From a virus, in the IMG/VR virus record IMGVR_UViG_3300038441_000163, positions 1-49,766 of that record: a DNA stretch of 49,766 nt; one strand, given 5' to 3'. Of the stretch, positions 1 to 8,397 are shown one piece after another. Both the position numbers and the translations under genes were made by a program. Position 1 is the first letter of the stretch, and each line of letters starts with the position of its first letter. The notes beneath the pieces are model-generated. The model was not told the origin of the DNA, ran no database searches, and saw nothing but the letters and a program-made list of their open reading frames with translations.

Positions 1-70
1 ATACCGGGGTTTGCCGGGGTTTGTTGTTCAACAACCTTCCGCGTCACCGTTGGTTCAAAGATGACGTAAT
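1..70. repeat. Left copy of the 70-bp terminal direct repeat
   Basis: These 70 bases are identical to 49697-49766. A gene reads in frame across the join, so the repeat most likely marks overlap from closing a circular assembly of a circularly permuted or circular genome. It could also be a very short physical terminal repeat. The sequence alone cannot separate the two. Confidence 0.95.
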
Positions 71-287
71 AGGCTTCCATTGGATCGGGAGGTTGTTCCC
101 AATACAGTTCCCGCGTCTGCCAGTCGGTTTGCAAACGCCCAATTGGCTGGCCGCTGGCTCGCTCCTGTTCAGCAATAGACCGGTTCCAGCTAATTGCAGC
201 TAGCCGGTCGTACTCGGCTTGGGATACTCCCTGCCGAACGCCTTCGTATTTGCGCTGCCTATTCCGTACCGTGATTTGGTTTGCCAT
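1..287 (-). CDS. Tail-tip accessory protein, N-terminal part (gene spans the contig junction)
   Basis: This is the first part of a gene that continues at 49696 and ends at 49525; joined, it encodes about 152 aa. It starts with ATG at 287, overlapping the stop of the DUF2163 gene as TAATG, which implies translational coupling. The N-terminus begins MANQITVRNRQRKYEGV and is polar and charged with no membrane segment. It sits between the DUF2163 hub-type gene and the large J-like tail-tip gene. In GTA-like tails a small assembly or peptidase-type gene often lies here, but I see no NlpC/P60 catalytic motif. Function is unassigned. Confidence 0.8.
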   Translation of the reverse strand, partial: MANQITVRNRQRKYEGVRQGVSQAEYDRLAAISWNRSIAEQERASGQPIGRLQTDWQTRELYWEQPPDPMEAYYVIFEPTVTRKVVEQQTPANPG

Positions 288-1114
288 TAAGTAAGCGCCT
301 CATTGCCGGGCACGTATGGTTCGCCCCGGAAGTTGGGTTTGTTGCCATAGCCAACACAAGCGGCAACGGTCTTGAAGCAACCGCGCGTAATCTGGCCGGT
401 GTCACCAACCTCAACCGGGAGCTTGCAAGGCAACAGTGTGAACACCTGCCCGGCGCTGTTGCGAACAACCTCGATACGTGTACCTGTATTGGTCCCGGTA
501 AGCCATGTCACCGTGCCCTGTGCGTAGTAGTCAGTTGCCCGCGCCGCGACTTCCGGCGAGGTGAACACCTGATTAGATGCAACCGCGCTCACTGCAAACG
601 GCTCAGTGTGGGCAGCTAGATCAACCTTGCAGCGATGATCCCCAAACCCTGCCCGGCAGTATGCGGTATAGGTTTCAGTAATGCTCTTGGCGATCTTGTC
701 GAGCTTCGGACCAACCGTAAAGTTTGCTGCATACTGATTGGTCAGTCGTACCGAATTGATTGCACCCAACAGCAATGATACGCTACCAGCGCTCAAATCC
801 TTGTAGGAGATCGCAAGCAACTGAACTATGGCGTTGTCGTAAATGCCGCGCTCTACCTTCTGGTAAGTAAAGACGGTATCATCCAACAGCACAGAAATAT
901 CAACGTCTGAACTTAGGTTGTTCGCGACCAGCGCCGTTGCTGACGCGCTGAAAGCTTCCGAAGCGGAGTAGTTGTTGCCTTCAAACACCAGATCAGAATG
1001 GTGATCGGTAAAACGCAAAACAGTGCCGTCCGGGGCGGTAACTGCCCACAGTCGGCAGAGCGATGTAAGATCAGCGCTAAGGGCAGCAATCAGGGCAGGG
1101 CTTGCGTTCTTCAC
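287..1114 (-). CDS. DUF2163/BR0599-family tail hub protein
   Basis: A 275-aa tail-tip protein. The C-terminal pattern GCFKT-x4-C followed by NFRGEPYVPG is the hallmark of the BR0599/DUF2163 family, the family of gene transfer agent gp13. In the Rhodobacter GTA the homologous hub protein is reported to bind an iron-sulfur cluster. Cysteines are present here in comparable places (YCRAG, HRCK, RGC and AAC), so a metal site is plausible. The start is GTG at 1114, overlapping the upstream stop as GTGA. Its place between DUF2460 and the J-like protein is the usual GTA-like order. Confidence 0.88.
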   Translation of the reverse strand: MKNASPALIAALSADLTSLCRLWAVTAPDGTVLRFTDHHSDLVFEGNNYSASEAFSASATALVANNLSSDVDISVLLDDTVFTYQKVERGIYDNAIVQLLAISYKDLSAGSVSLLLGAINSVRLTNQYAANFTVGPKLDKIAKSITETYTAYCRAGFGDHRCKVDLAAHTEPFAVSAVASNQVFTSPEVAARATDYYAQGTVTWLTGTNTGTRIEVVRNSAGQVFTLLPCKLPVEVGDTGQITRGCFKTVAACVGYGNKPNFRGEPYVPGNEALT

Positions 1115-1695
1115 GGGCGCAACTCGACAATTTGAATGGAAGGCTGTTCACCTTCCCTAAACGTGTTGAGCTTGGTGTTCAATTGGTCAGTGTCGAACCT
1201 TACCGGAATGTCGTATTCAAACGACGCCAGCACGTCTAGGCCGGGATCGGTCGGGAACTCCAGCACGCCGTTAGCTTGCAACAGGTAATCAGTCGTCAGC
1301 ACTTGGTTGACATAAACCTTTAGTGTTGCTTCCAGTGGATAGGCCACAATACGCAGTTGCGGGTTGACCGTGTCAGCATAGACGCGGATAAGCTGGCGCT
1401 TCGTTGGTTCCCCGGCGATAGTGCCGACCGGGTCAAGCTCGACCTTGAAGTCAAGCCAATTCTTGAACCTAAAGCCGCGTGCCCGGCCACCGCGTGCGAT
1501 GAAGAATGAATAGACTGCTTCCATCTCCGAACGCTTGCGAATGCCGTAACCGATGTTAAACGACGACAAGGGCACGTCCCATTCTTGGTTGCGCCGTTCC
1601 CGCCCGCTGACCATGGTTACAACCGTCGTCCGGAACTCAGGCCCGCCCATGGCACCGCGCTCAATATCGACGGGCAACCGTACGTCATCAATCAT
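1111..1695 (-). CDS. DUF2460 distal-tail-type protein
   Basis: A 194-aa protein matching the DUF2460 (GTA gp12) pattern. It has an N-terminal LPVDIERGAMGGPEF strand region, a central ARGGRARGFRFKNWLDF motif and a C-terminal EYDIPVRFDTDQL, all typical of the family. These proteins act as distal tail proteins linking the tube to the hub. It follows the tape measure gene by 10 bp and overlaps the next gene by 4 bp, so it belongs to the tail-tip translational unit. Confidence 0.9.
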   Translation of the reverse strand: MIDDVRLPVDIERGAMGGPEFRTTVVTMVSGRERRNQEWDVPLSSFNIGYGIRKRSEMEAVYSFFIARGGRARGFRFKNWLDFKVELDPVGTIAGEPTKRQLIRVYADTVNPQLRIVAYPLEATLKVYVNQVLTTDYLLQANGVLEFPTDPGLDVLASFEYDIPVRFDTDQLNTKLNTFREGEQPSIQIVELRP

Positions 1696-1705
1696 GACTT
1701 GTTCC

Positions 1706-3826
1706 TTATGCTAGCGCCGCGTGCGTCGTTGACGCGAGTTGCTGACGCGACAGGCGGAAGCTATCGGCATCCGGTGTCTGAATGTTGAAGATGAAGATCG
1801 GGGAACCTGACGGCGCGGATTGATTGCCCTGCATTGCCGCCGCCTGTTCTCGCTGTTGTGCCGGGGTGAGAATGTCAACCCGTTCGCCCTTGGTAGCCCG
1901 GAACCCGACATAGTTTTTATCAACGCCGCTTTTGCCGTTGACCATCATTGAGCCGCCCTTATAAAAGCCGGGAGTTTGGTCCTTGCTACCTGCGCCGGGG
2001 CGTGCTCCTGTGAAATTGTCAACTGCGTCTGCTACCGAATTTGAAGCGCTAATAGCTGCCGAGATAACCGACCCGATAGCAGACAATGCCGAGCTAGCCC
2101 AATCAACGATTGACTGAAGCGTGCTGATGACGGCGTTAGACTGGCTTTCGGTTTCAACCAGTGCGTTGGTCAGTTCACCTGCCGCGCTAGCACCTTCGCT
2201 AAACGCTGACGTTGCCGTGCTGCCAAGTGCCTGAACGCTTCCCGTTGCCGTACTTGCTGAATTGTCAACCTGAATTAACGCGTCTGAAACCTGCAACGCT
2301 GCCGCGTTACCTTGTTGACCAAACTGGACAAAGCTATTGGCACTTTGTTGTGTCTGCGCGTTGAGGCCGATAAAACTACCGGATAGACCTTCAACACTAG
2401 TTTTTGTTGCTCCTGCTTCGGTGTTTGCTTCACCAAACATCTTAACCAAGCCTTCACCGGTCGCCGTAGCTACGTCCTTTGTCGAAGCAAGCGAGGTGTT
2501 AAGGCCGTCATTGGCTGTACTGGCTTCACCGATCTTACCAATCCAACCGCCGATAGCCTTGGGGAGATCGTCGGACAACCATTTAACAAACGGTTCAAGC
2601 TGACCGGTGACAGCAAGGAACACCGCCCCGAGAGCGATGACGCTGCCCACAATTAGCAGCAGCGGGGCGTTGGCCGCTGTGATAGCCCCCGCAAGCGAAA
2701 TAAGCGCCCCGGCGAACTGGACGACCTCGCCAACCAGTTTGACCAACTGGACGGTCGCCCATGCCGCACCAAACGCCGCGATAAGCGGCAGGATGATATT
2801 GAGGTTGTTGGCAATGAACATGATCGCCTGCGACAGCATTGCTGCCGCACCCGACGACTGTTGCGTAAACGCAATGAACTGGTTGTTTAGAACCGTAAGC
2901 GCTTGGCTGATTGTGGGAATAGTCCGGTTAAATTGTTCATCCATAGACGTCGCCAGTTCAGCAAACGCCGTGCGCAAAACTTCCGTGGTGATAACACCCT
3001 GCGAAGACAGTTCCTTAAGCTGGTCAACACCAACGCCCAACTGGTCGGCAATCGCTTGCAAAGCTTCCCTTGGCAGGTTTTCCGACAGCGAGCGGAACTC
3101 GTCGCCCATGAGACGGCCAGACGTGAGCGCCTGACCCAACTGGATCACGATAGAGTTGACTTCAGCAGTAGACCGGCCCGCCGAGATAAGGGACTTGTTC
3201 AGCGTTTCGACAAAACGCAATACCTCGTCATCACTAGCCGTCTGCATAGCCTTGCTGAAACGAACAAAACCGTCCGTCGTTGCCTCGACACCTGACCGGG
3301 TGCGATTGGCAATTTCGAATAGTTTTTGCTGTACGTTGGCTTGCCGTTCCATGTCATCGGTAAGCGAACGGATTTTGTTCTGAATACCGGTAAGCGCGTC
3401 CTGCGCCTGCACATAGCCTTGGAAGACGAAGATACCACCGAACAACGCCGTAACGTTGCCAATCAGGCCGCTAAGCGTCTTGAAGCTAGCCCCGGTCGCC
3501 GCGTTGGCACTGACAACCTTGCGGCTTTCGGTATTGTACTTGACCAGCGCAGTAGACGCACTGGTTGTTGAAGACGTGACCGCGTCCGTCGCCGTAGCAA
3601 AAGCTTTTTGGGTCGTTGCTGCCCGGTTGACTTCGTTGCGGAACTCATGTACATCAGACGTAGCCGAGCGGAAAGCGTTCGCTGCCGAGAACTGGCGCAG
3701 AGTATTACGCAGCGTGTCTAGCGCAGTATCAGCGGATAGGGCTTGCGTTGCAATCTCGCGCAATGAACCGGCAATCTTGCCGTCAATCGCGCCTTTGATT
3801 GTGATTGTAATTGTCTCGTCAGCCAT
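1706..3826 (-). CDS. Tape measure protein
   Basis: A 706-aa protein that sets tail length. The stretch at about residues 165-295 (VEATTDGFVRFSKAM, then GRLMGDEFRSLSENLP) is the tape-measure N-terminal domain (TIGR02675 type). It is followed by hydrophobic membrane-like segments at about 325-410 and a long Ser/Thr/Ala/Gln-rich region. At roughly 0.15 nm per residue it would specify a tail of about 100 nm. The start codon directly follows a hairpin (3827-3852) that contains the presumed ribosome-binding site, so translation may be controlled. Context: tail chaperones upstream, DUF2460 downstream. Confidence 0.95.
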   Translation of the reverse strand: MADETITITIKGAIDGKIAGSLREIATQALSADTALDTLRNTLRQFSAANAFRSATSDVHEFRNEVNRAATTQKAFATATDAVTSSTTSASTALVKYNTESRKVVSANAATGASFKTLSGLIGNVTALFGGIFVFQGYVQAQDALTGIQNKIRSLTDDMERQANVQQKLFEIANRTRSGVEATTDGFVRFSKAMQTASDDEVLRFVETLNKSLISAGRSTAEVNSIVIQLGQALTSGRLMGDEFRSLSENLPREALQAIADQLGVGVDQLKELSSQGVITTEVLRTAFAELATSMDEQFNRTIPTISQALTVLNNQFIAFTQQSSGAAAMLSQAIMFIANNLNIILPLIAAFGAAWATVQLVKLVGEVVQFAGALISLAGAITAANAPLLLIVGSVIALGAVFLAVTGQLEPFVKWLSDDLPKAIGGWIGKIGEASTANDGLNTSLASTKDVATATGEGLVKMFGEANTEAGATKTSVEGLSGSFIGLNAQTQQSANSFVQFGQQGNAAALQVSDALIQVDNSASTATGSVQALGSTATSAFSEGASAAGELTNALVETESQSNAVISTLQSIVDWASSALSAIGSVISAAISASNSVADAVDNFTGARPGAGSKDQTPGFYKGGSMMVNGKSGVDKNYVGFRATKGERVDILTPAQQREQAAAMQGNQSAPSGSPIFIFNIQTPDADSFRLSRQQLASTTHAALA

Positions 3827-3852
3827 TGACCCCGCCTATATAACCGGGGTCA
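3827..3852 (-). promoter_or_regulatory. Hairpin filling the gap before the tape measure start
   Basis: A perfect 8-bp inverted repeat (TGACCCCG / CGGGGTCA, 10-nt loop) occupies the whole 26-bp gap between the upstream stop and the tape measure ATG. The only Shine-Dalgarno-like bases (GGCGGGG) lie in the right arm, so the folded RNA would hide the start region. I see no -35 box upstream, so I read it as translational control rather than a promoter. Confidence 0.6.
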
Positions 3853-4263
3853 TTATCCCCGTGCCGCCAGCTTACCGGCCAATATAGCCCGCTCAACAAA
3901 CCCGGCAGGCGCTTGCGACGAACTGCCTTCGTTAAGCTTGCGAATATACGGGACGCTATTGAAAATGACTAGGGCGTTTGAGAGCTTGCCCGCCTTAATG
4001 GCGCGCTCAGCGTCGGCTAGGGCAGTCGCGAGGCTAGCGGCGCGAGAGGAGCCCTCCGAGCCCACAGAATGCGGCTCAATGGGTGCGCTGGGGTCGCCAA
4101 TGCGCCAGTTGGACAGGGCGCGCGTGGTATCGACCGGCGTTGACAGCAGTAGTTCCCGGATGACGGCGCGAGCGATCCTATCCCGGCGCTCACGGTACAG
4201 GTCTTGCCCCGCGCTGTCAGCTAGGCGGTTGAGCCGCCTAGCCAAAGACTGAAGTGTTGCCAC
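3853..4263 (-). CDS. HK97 gp10-like minor tail/neck protein
   Basis: A 136-aa protein with an Arg-rich N-terminal helix, then STPVDTTRALSNW and a C-terminal VPYIRKLNEG plus APAGFVERAI. This is the layout of the HK97 gp10-like family (tail completion or neck proteins). The start is GTG at 4263, directly after the TAG that ends the frameshifted chaperone. Its position between chaperone and tape measure, rather than beside the head-tail connectors, is unusual for this family. It could therefore be a distinct minor tail protein with the same fold. Confidence 0.65.
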   Translation of the reverse strand: MATLQSLARRLNRLADSAGQDLYRERRDRIARAVIRELLLSTPVDTTRALSNWRIGDPSAPIEPHSVGSEGSSRAASLATALADAERAIKAGKLSNALVIFNSVPYIRKLNEGSSSQAPAGFVERAILAGKLAARG

Positions 4264-4264
4264 C

Positions 4265-5016
4265 CTAAGCTTTCGCCTTTTTCAATCGTTCCGGGACAAT
4301 AGCATTGTCAACCCGGAACCCGATTTCAACTAGCCAGTCTATTTGATCCATGGTGAAGCCGTAGTGTCTGCCGTAAGCAACAAAGGCACTCCATGGGATA
4401 TAGGAGGTATGCTCCCGTTCACGATCAAGCATGACATAAGCCGTTGCATAGATCGTGTATTCTTCCGGCAGGTCTACCGTGACTGGCTGCCCGTACTCTT
4501 CAATAAAGGCAGTATCCCCGGCTTGAATGGCCTGCTTTAGTGCCGCCGTTAGGTGTCGGTTTGTTCCGAATGACGCTTGTACGGCGGCGACGACTTTTTT
4601 GCTGCCGCATCAAGCTCCACCGCGCGGAAGTTCGCCAGCTTCTTGGCTTCCTCAACCAAGATAAGGTAAAGGTCGCCAAGGTCTTCGAACAGAGTTTCCG
4701 CGTTCTCCACGGTGAACGGGATTTCCTTGCCGGTTTCGTCCTGCACGTGTTCCCATTCCAGCAGAACGGTTGTGCAGAAAACCTTGCGCATTACCGGCCC
4801 GGCGACAGCGTCGGTCAGTGTGTCAAGCTCCATAGCCTGACGCAGTTCCTTGGACTGCTTTTCCATTGCCGCTTGGTACGCCGGGTTATTCTTGCCCATG
4901 CGGGCCATCTTGAACCGGGGCACGGTGCCGTTTTCGTTGATAACGCCGGAAATGTCGAACCACTTGCCGTCACGCTCGGCATTCTTGTTGGTTTTGAACG
5001 TATCGTACAAACCCAT
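4265..5016 (-). CDS. Tail assembly chaperone, -1 frameshift product (G-T-like)
   Basis: About 250 aa made by programmed -1 frameshifting. Ribosomes read the upstream frame for 141 codons to A-AAA-AAG (4600-4594). They then slip back one base and continue for 109 codons in an otherwise unassigned frame to TAG at 4265. The second part starts VVAAVQASFGTNRH and continues with TVDLPEEYTIYATAY; it has no start codon of its own at the junction. A long G-T form beside a short G form immediately before the tape measure gene is the classic lambda-like arrangement, in which both forms chaperone tape measure and tail tube assembly. The frameshift is inferred from sequence and context. Confidence 0.85.
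4549..5016 (-). CDS. Tail assembly chaperone, short form (G-like)
   Basis: A 155-aa product of normal termination at 4549. It starts MGLYDTFKTNKNAERDGKWF and is mostly alpha-helical and charged. It lies between the tail tube and tape measure genes, as expected of the abundant G-like chaperone. The last 14 residues after the AAAAAAG slip site differ from the frameshifted form. A leaky terminator precedes it at 5032-5064. Confidence 0.85.
   Translation of the reverse strand: MGLYDTFKTNKNAERDGKWFDISGVINENGTVPRFKMARMGKNNPAYQAAMEKQSKELRQAMELDTLTDAVAGPVMRKVFCTTVLLEWEHVQDETGKEIPFTVENAETLFEDLGDLYLILVEEAKKLANFRAVELDAAAKKSSPPYKRHSEQTDT
4594..4600 (-). other. Programmed -1 ribosomal frameshift site A AAA AAG
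   Basis: The minus strand reads GCA GCA AAA AAG TCG in the upstream frame, giving the canonical X-XXY-YYZ heptamer A-AAA-AAG. The -1 frame beyond it stays open for 109 codons and ends 2 bp before the next gene. AAAAAAG is among the most efficient bacterial slip sites. Confidence 0.88.
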
Positions 5017-5031
5017 GTACTAAACTCCATG

Positions 5032-5064
5032 AAAAAGAGGGGCCACCGCTAGATGGTCCCTCTT
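5032..5064 (-). terminator. Terminator between tail tube and tail chaperone genes
   Basis: On the minus strand, AAGAGGGACC and GGCCCCTCTT form a 10-bp stem with one mismatch, followed by TTT. A leaky terminator here would keep tail tube mRNA high and chaperone and tape measure mRNA low, which fits the needed stoichiometry. Confidence 0.7.
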
Positions 5065-5091
5065 TATGCCTTACTGTGGAGAGCAAAGCAA

Positions 5092-7005
5092 TTAGTATTC
5101 GGTCGCCTGCTTCGGCATTGCCACTGTGGGCAGGTAAGACCAGTTGGTATAAAGCAGGGTATAGCCGTTAGTGTTCTCAGCGCCGAGCATTTCCAGCGGA
5201 ACACGGATTTCCTGCCCGGCCTCGACCTCGACACTGCCGCCACCAAGTGTCAGCAGCGGGAAGTCATAGACGAACCCGGCATTGCCAGCCGCGAAGATGA
5301 AATCACAGGTAACGTCCGCGTTGTCACGCACTGCCTTGGTTGCCGCGACCGTCGAGAAAATGGCCGTAAGCTCGCCGCCAGCATCGAAGTCACCAACGTT
5401 AACGTCGATAGCGCCGAACGTGCCCACAGCCTTAGTCGGCGTGACGTTGTTGTTGATCGAAATAGTTGCTTCCGTCACATAGGCAAAAAGCGGGGTCGGG
5501 CGGGTCGTGGCCGGGTCAACGATAGCCATACGCAGACGAACCACGTTGTTTGCCGTGTTGATAGCTGCCTCGCCGGGTGCCGCGATGAACGTGCCGGGCT
5601 TGCGACCGACTGCACCTGAACGTTGCTCGCTGTCACCCGACACAAACGATACGTCTGCATTCAGCTTGGCTTCCTCGCCTTCCGGCAGCGGAATGTTCAA
5701 GGTGAACTCGTTGGCAACCGACCGGGTCAGGTATTCCGATTGCGTGCCGTCCGCATCCTTGCCGAGAGTACGCTCAAACTCGAAATAGCGAGTAACGACA
5801 AGTTCGTCCTCTTTCTCGTTTTTGATCGTGTCGCCGGTATAGATGCGAATGGTCTTGCCGGTGCCGACTTCAGCAACCGGGGTCCACGTCGTCTTGTCCA
5901 GCGTAATCACGGTATCCGTGATGCTGGCAACGCGAGCGTAACCGCCGTTGTTAGCAAAGGCGTTGGCCGTGACGTCATCGCCAAGGTAGAACCATTCGCC
6001 TGCAATCAGTTCGGTTTCCAGCCAGCTAAAGCCGGTGCCGCCTGCCGAAGTTGCGCCGCCAAAGGTAACATCAGCATCAGACGTGAACGAAACGCCGTTG
6101 CTGTTGGTGCCCTTTATGCGCGCCGTAAACGTGACGTCGTCAGCCAGCGCCGAAGCAATGAAGCGTGGATGCGCCGGGGTGCCGATGACATTGCCGTTGA
6201 TGGATGCCGCAACGTTCGTCGCCGTAGCGTTGACGTCCGCACCAATCAGAATGTCATACGGGTTAACGACAGCCGCCGCATAGGTGTATTCCACGCCGCC
6301 AATCGTCAGGATTTCACCCGCTGTGGGCAGAGTGTTGATTGCCATGGTGTTGGTGGCCGCAACGGGAGTAGCCGCAAGCACAAGCTGGGGGATCAACCCG
6401 GCCATAGTGATGGACACCGCCGCCGCGCCAAGCTGCCAGCCGACGCCCTTGATTTCGACGCCAGCCGGGGCAACTTCGGTTGCGAGATTGTCCGTAACCG
6501 TGATGGCTGTATCTGACACCGCCGTGATAAGGCGATTGCCGTTGTTCAGTGCGTTGACGAACCCGGCGACTGACACAAGCATGCCTGTACGGAAACGAGA
6601 CAGGCCCGACGCCGCTGTATAGGTGTCGCCCGTGGTATCCGCCCCGGTAATAACGACCGGGTCGCCATTGAACGGATTGGTTTGCGGCTTCTGCCGGGCG
6701 TCGGCAAAAAAGAAGCCCTGCAACAGCCGGTCGAAGTTGGACTTGGTGTAGTCCTGATTGAACCCGCCGCCTGCCGTGAGATCGGTAGGAGTGCCCTTCT
6801 TCCGCTGCCGGGACGCCGAAAGCGGCGAACGCGCCGTAGTCGTCAGGGTCGCGCCGAAGTCGTCAAAGCTGTTCGGTTCCAGTTCAAACCACGTCGGGTT
6901 GTAACCGTCATCAATCAGATTGGGGAGCCGTCCGCAAATGGTTTCCGCGAAGGAAAGGCCAACACGGTTACTGTCAATCTTGCGGGGTTCGCAATTGTCG
7001 GCCAT
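5092..7005 (-). CDS. Major tail tube protein with inserted domain
   Basis: A 637-aa protein. The N-terminus has the tail-tube pattern (phage_tube_2 type): SNRVGLSFAE, then PTWFELEPNSFDDFG, SPLSASRQRKKGT and GGFNQDYT. The C-terminus (about 560-637) returns to a tube-like strand pattern. At twice the usual ~300 aa it carries extra material in the middle. That includes a segment near residues 220-330 (ILTIGGVEYTYAAAV, then NATATNVAASING) resembling a repeat domain seen in other phage tail and surface proteins. It is followed by a terminator, as expected for a highly expressed gene. Confidence 0.87.
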   Translation of the reverse strand: MADNCEPRKIDSNRVGLSFAETICGRLPNLIDDGYNPTWFELEPNSFDDFGATLTTTARSPLSASRQRKKGTPTDLTAGGGFNQDYTKSNFDRLLQGFFFADARQKPQTNPFNGDPVVITGADTTGDTYTAASGLSRFRTGMLVSVAGFVNALNNGNRLITAVSDTAITVTDNLATEVAPAGVEIKGVGWQLGAAAVSITMAGLIPQLVLAATPVAATNTMAINTLPTAGEILTIGGVEYTYAAAVVNPYDILIGADVNATATNVAASINGNVIGTPAHPRFIASALADDVTFTARIKGTNSNGVSFTSDADVTFGGATSAGGTGFSWLETELIAGEWFYLGDDVTANAFANNGGYARVASITDTVITLDKTTWTPVAEVGTGKTIRIYTGDTIKNEKEDELVVTRYFEFERTLGKDADGTQSEYLTRSVANEFTLNIPLPEGEEAKLNADVSFVSGDSEQRSGAVGRKPGTFIAAPGEAAINTANNVVRLRMAIVDPATTRPTPLFAYVTEATISINNNVTPTKAVGTFGAIDVNVGDFDAGGELTAIFSTVAATKAVRDNADVTCDFIFAAGNAGFVYDFPLLTLGGGSVEVEAGQEIRVPLEMLGAENTNGYTLLYTNWSYLPTVAMPKQATEY

Positions 7006-7018
7006 GGCCGTTTCCTTC

Positions 7019-7465
7019 TTAGGTTATCTCGTCAAACTGGTATTCAAGGGCCACGTTGCGCCGGTAAAAGTTCGCCTCGGGCTCTAGCCTGTTTATACGC
7101 ACATTGCGGAAAATAAAACAGCCGGGGAAGGCTGGATCACGAAAAATACTCTGCACATACTCAGCGAGTTTTTGCGCCCGGTCATTATCTTCGACACTAG
7201 TACGCAAAACCAAACACTGAACTATAATGATCCCGTTATTTTCATAACGTTGACCATGTTCCCCATTACGCAGGGAAGCTTGCGGGTTGGTGACGCTATC
7301 CATTACGAACCGTGCGCCAGTCTTTTCAAACTTCTTCGCAAGTTCAATGTCCTGATACCGCAAATCAGGGTCAGGAATGCCCACAATTGCCGGGACGTTC
7401 GCGTCCCATAGCGATTGCAGGTGATCGGTGATGATGACGTACGCTTCAGTAAAGGTCAGGGCCAT
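7019..7465 (-). CDS. Tail terminator protein
   Basis: A 148-aa protein directly upstream of the tail tube gene, the usual place of the gpU-like tail terminator that caps the tube at the neck. N-terminal TFTEAYVIITDHLQSLWDAN and later GIIIVQCLVLRTSVEDNDRA fit the alpha/beta fold of the family (long first helix, central strands, then a helix). The preceding gene stops one base away, indicating co-translation. Confidence 0.78.
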   Translation of the reverse strand: MALTFTEAYVIITDHLQSLWDANVPAIVGIPDPDLRYQDIELAKKFEKTGARFVMDSVTNPQASLRNGEHGQRYENNGIIIVQCLVLRTSVEDNDRAQKLAEYVQSIFRDPAFPGCFIFRNVRINRLEPEANFYRRNVALEYQFDEIT

Positions 7466-7864
7466 TTATCCGGCGAACCTCAGATAGTATAAGATCGGCT
7501 CGACCTGATTTGGGGCCAACAGGTCAATTCCGTTCTTTGGAAGAATGCGCAAGGCCGGTTCCGCGAACACATTGCCAACGGCAACAAGGCCCGACAACGA
7601 CGGCGTGAAACTAATGTTCCCGGCCATCAGCCCGCGCTTACCGCCTGACGGCAATTCCGTGTCGGCAATCATGGATAGCAGCGAGGCAAGGCTTTCCCGA
7701 CTGGTGTTGGTCAGGAACAGGATTTTCACTGCCGCGTCGGACGGCGTACCGGCCACAGGCCGCGCCGGGGAGCCTGTAGGGGTGCCGGGCTCGCGCCAGA
7801 CGCAGTCAGCCCCATATTGGGCGATCAGGCGGCTGGCGGTGGCAATCTGGCGTTCGAAGGTCAT
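7466..7864 (-). CDS. Putative neck / head-tail joining protein
   Basis: A 132-aa protein starting MTFERQIATASRLIAQYGA. It has a Pro/Gly-rich loop (GTPTGSPARP) and a beta-rich second half ending ILPKNGIDLLAP then EPILYYLRFAG. I recognise no specific family. Its position between the DnaT-like connector and the tail terminator, with 1-bp gaps, points to a head-tail joining role; this is contextual inference. Confidence 0.65.
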   Translation of the reverse strand: MTFERQIATASRLIAQYGADCVWREPGTPTGSPARPVAGTPSDAAVKILFLTNTSRESLASLLSMIADTELPSGGKRGLMAGNISFTPSLSGLVAVGNVFAEPALRILPKNGIDLLAPNQVEPILYYLRFAG

Positions 7865-7865
7865 G

Positions 7866-8387
7866 TCAAACCCGGTAGGTGCGCAGGGACATGCCGCCGC
7901 CAGCCATCCACGGCGCTAGCAGGGCGTCAACCAACGGAACTTTCGGCAACTGGCCGAACGTCTGCAAAGCTACCGCTTCGGAATATTCCGTTTCGATAAC
8001 GTCAACCTTTTCACGGGTCACAAAGCCCGTAGCCGGGTTGGTTGTGGGCAACAGGTCAACGCCGCTGTTCGCGACCAAGGCCAGTTCCATTTGAGCCTTG
8101 ACGATGTTGCCCGGAATTTCATCGTCAGGGAAAGCCGTTTTGCCGCCTTGCGGGATTGCTCCCGTTCGCGGCCATGCCAGCGTTTGCACGCCGGGTTCGA
8201 CCAGATCGCCAGCCCATTTGCTGTCATACATGGTCAGGTAGTCCATGGCCTTGATCGCCAAAACATCGGTGGCATCGGTATCGGCCAGCGTCACGCCGCG
8301 TGCTATCGCATAAGCGATAAGTTCTGCCCGCGTAACATAACTGTTAGCGCTGCTTACAATGCTGCCGTCTTCTTTAATCAAGGCCAT
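7866..8387 (-). CDS. DnaT-like head-tail connector protein
   Basis: A 173-aa protein with the pattern of the phage DnaT_2 family: N-terminal NSYVTRAELIAYAIARG, central VLAIKAMDYLTMYDSKWAG, TLAWPRTGA, and C-terminal LPKVPLVDALLAPWM. These proteins are gp6-like adaptors docking on the portal, despite the replication-derived family name. The gene lies in the neck gene block between head and tail genes, which supports the structural role. Confidence 0.82.
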   Translation of the reverse strand: MALIKEDGSIVSSANSYVTRAELIAYAIARGVTLADTDATDVLAIKAMDYLTMYDSKWAGDLVEPGVQTLAWPRTGAIPQGGKTAFPDDEIPGNIVKAQMELALVANSGVDLLPTTNPATGFVTREKVDVIETEYSEAVALQTFGQLPKVPLVDALLAPWMAGGGMSLRTYRV

Positions 8388-8397
8388 GGTTTAATCC

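Noticed and set aside
5623-6516. A 297-codon plus-strand open frame opposite the tail tube gene
   Set aside because: Antisense shadow of a long gene with regular codon use; sequence is Arg/Cys-rich and unlike a folded protein.
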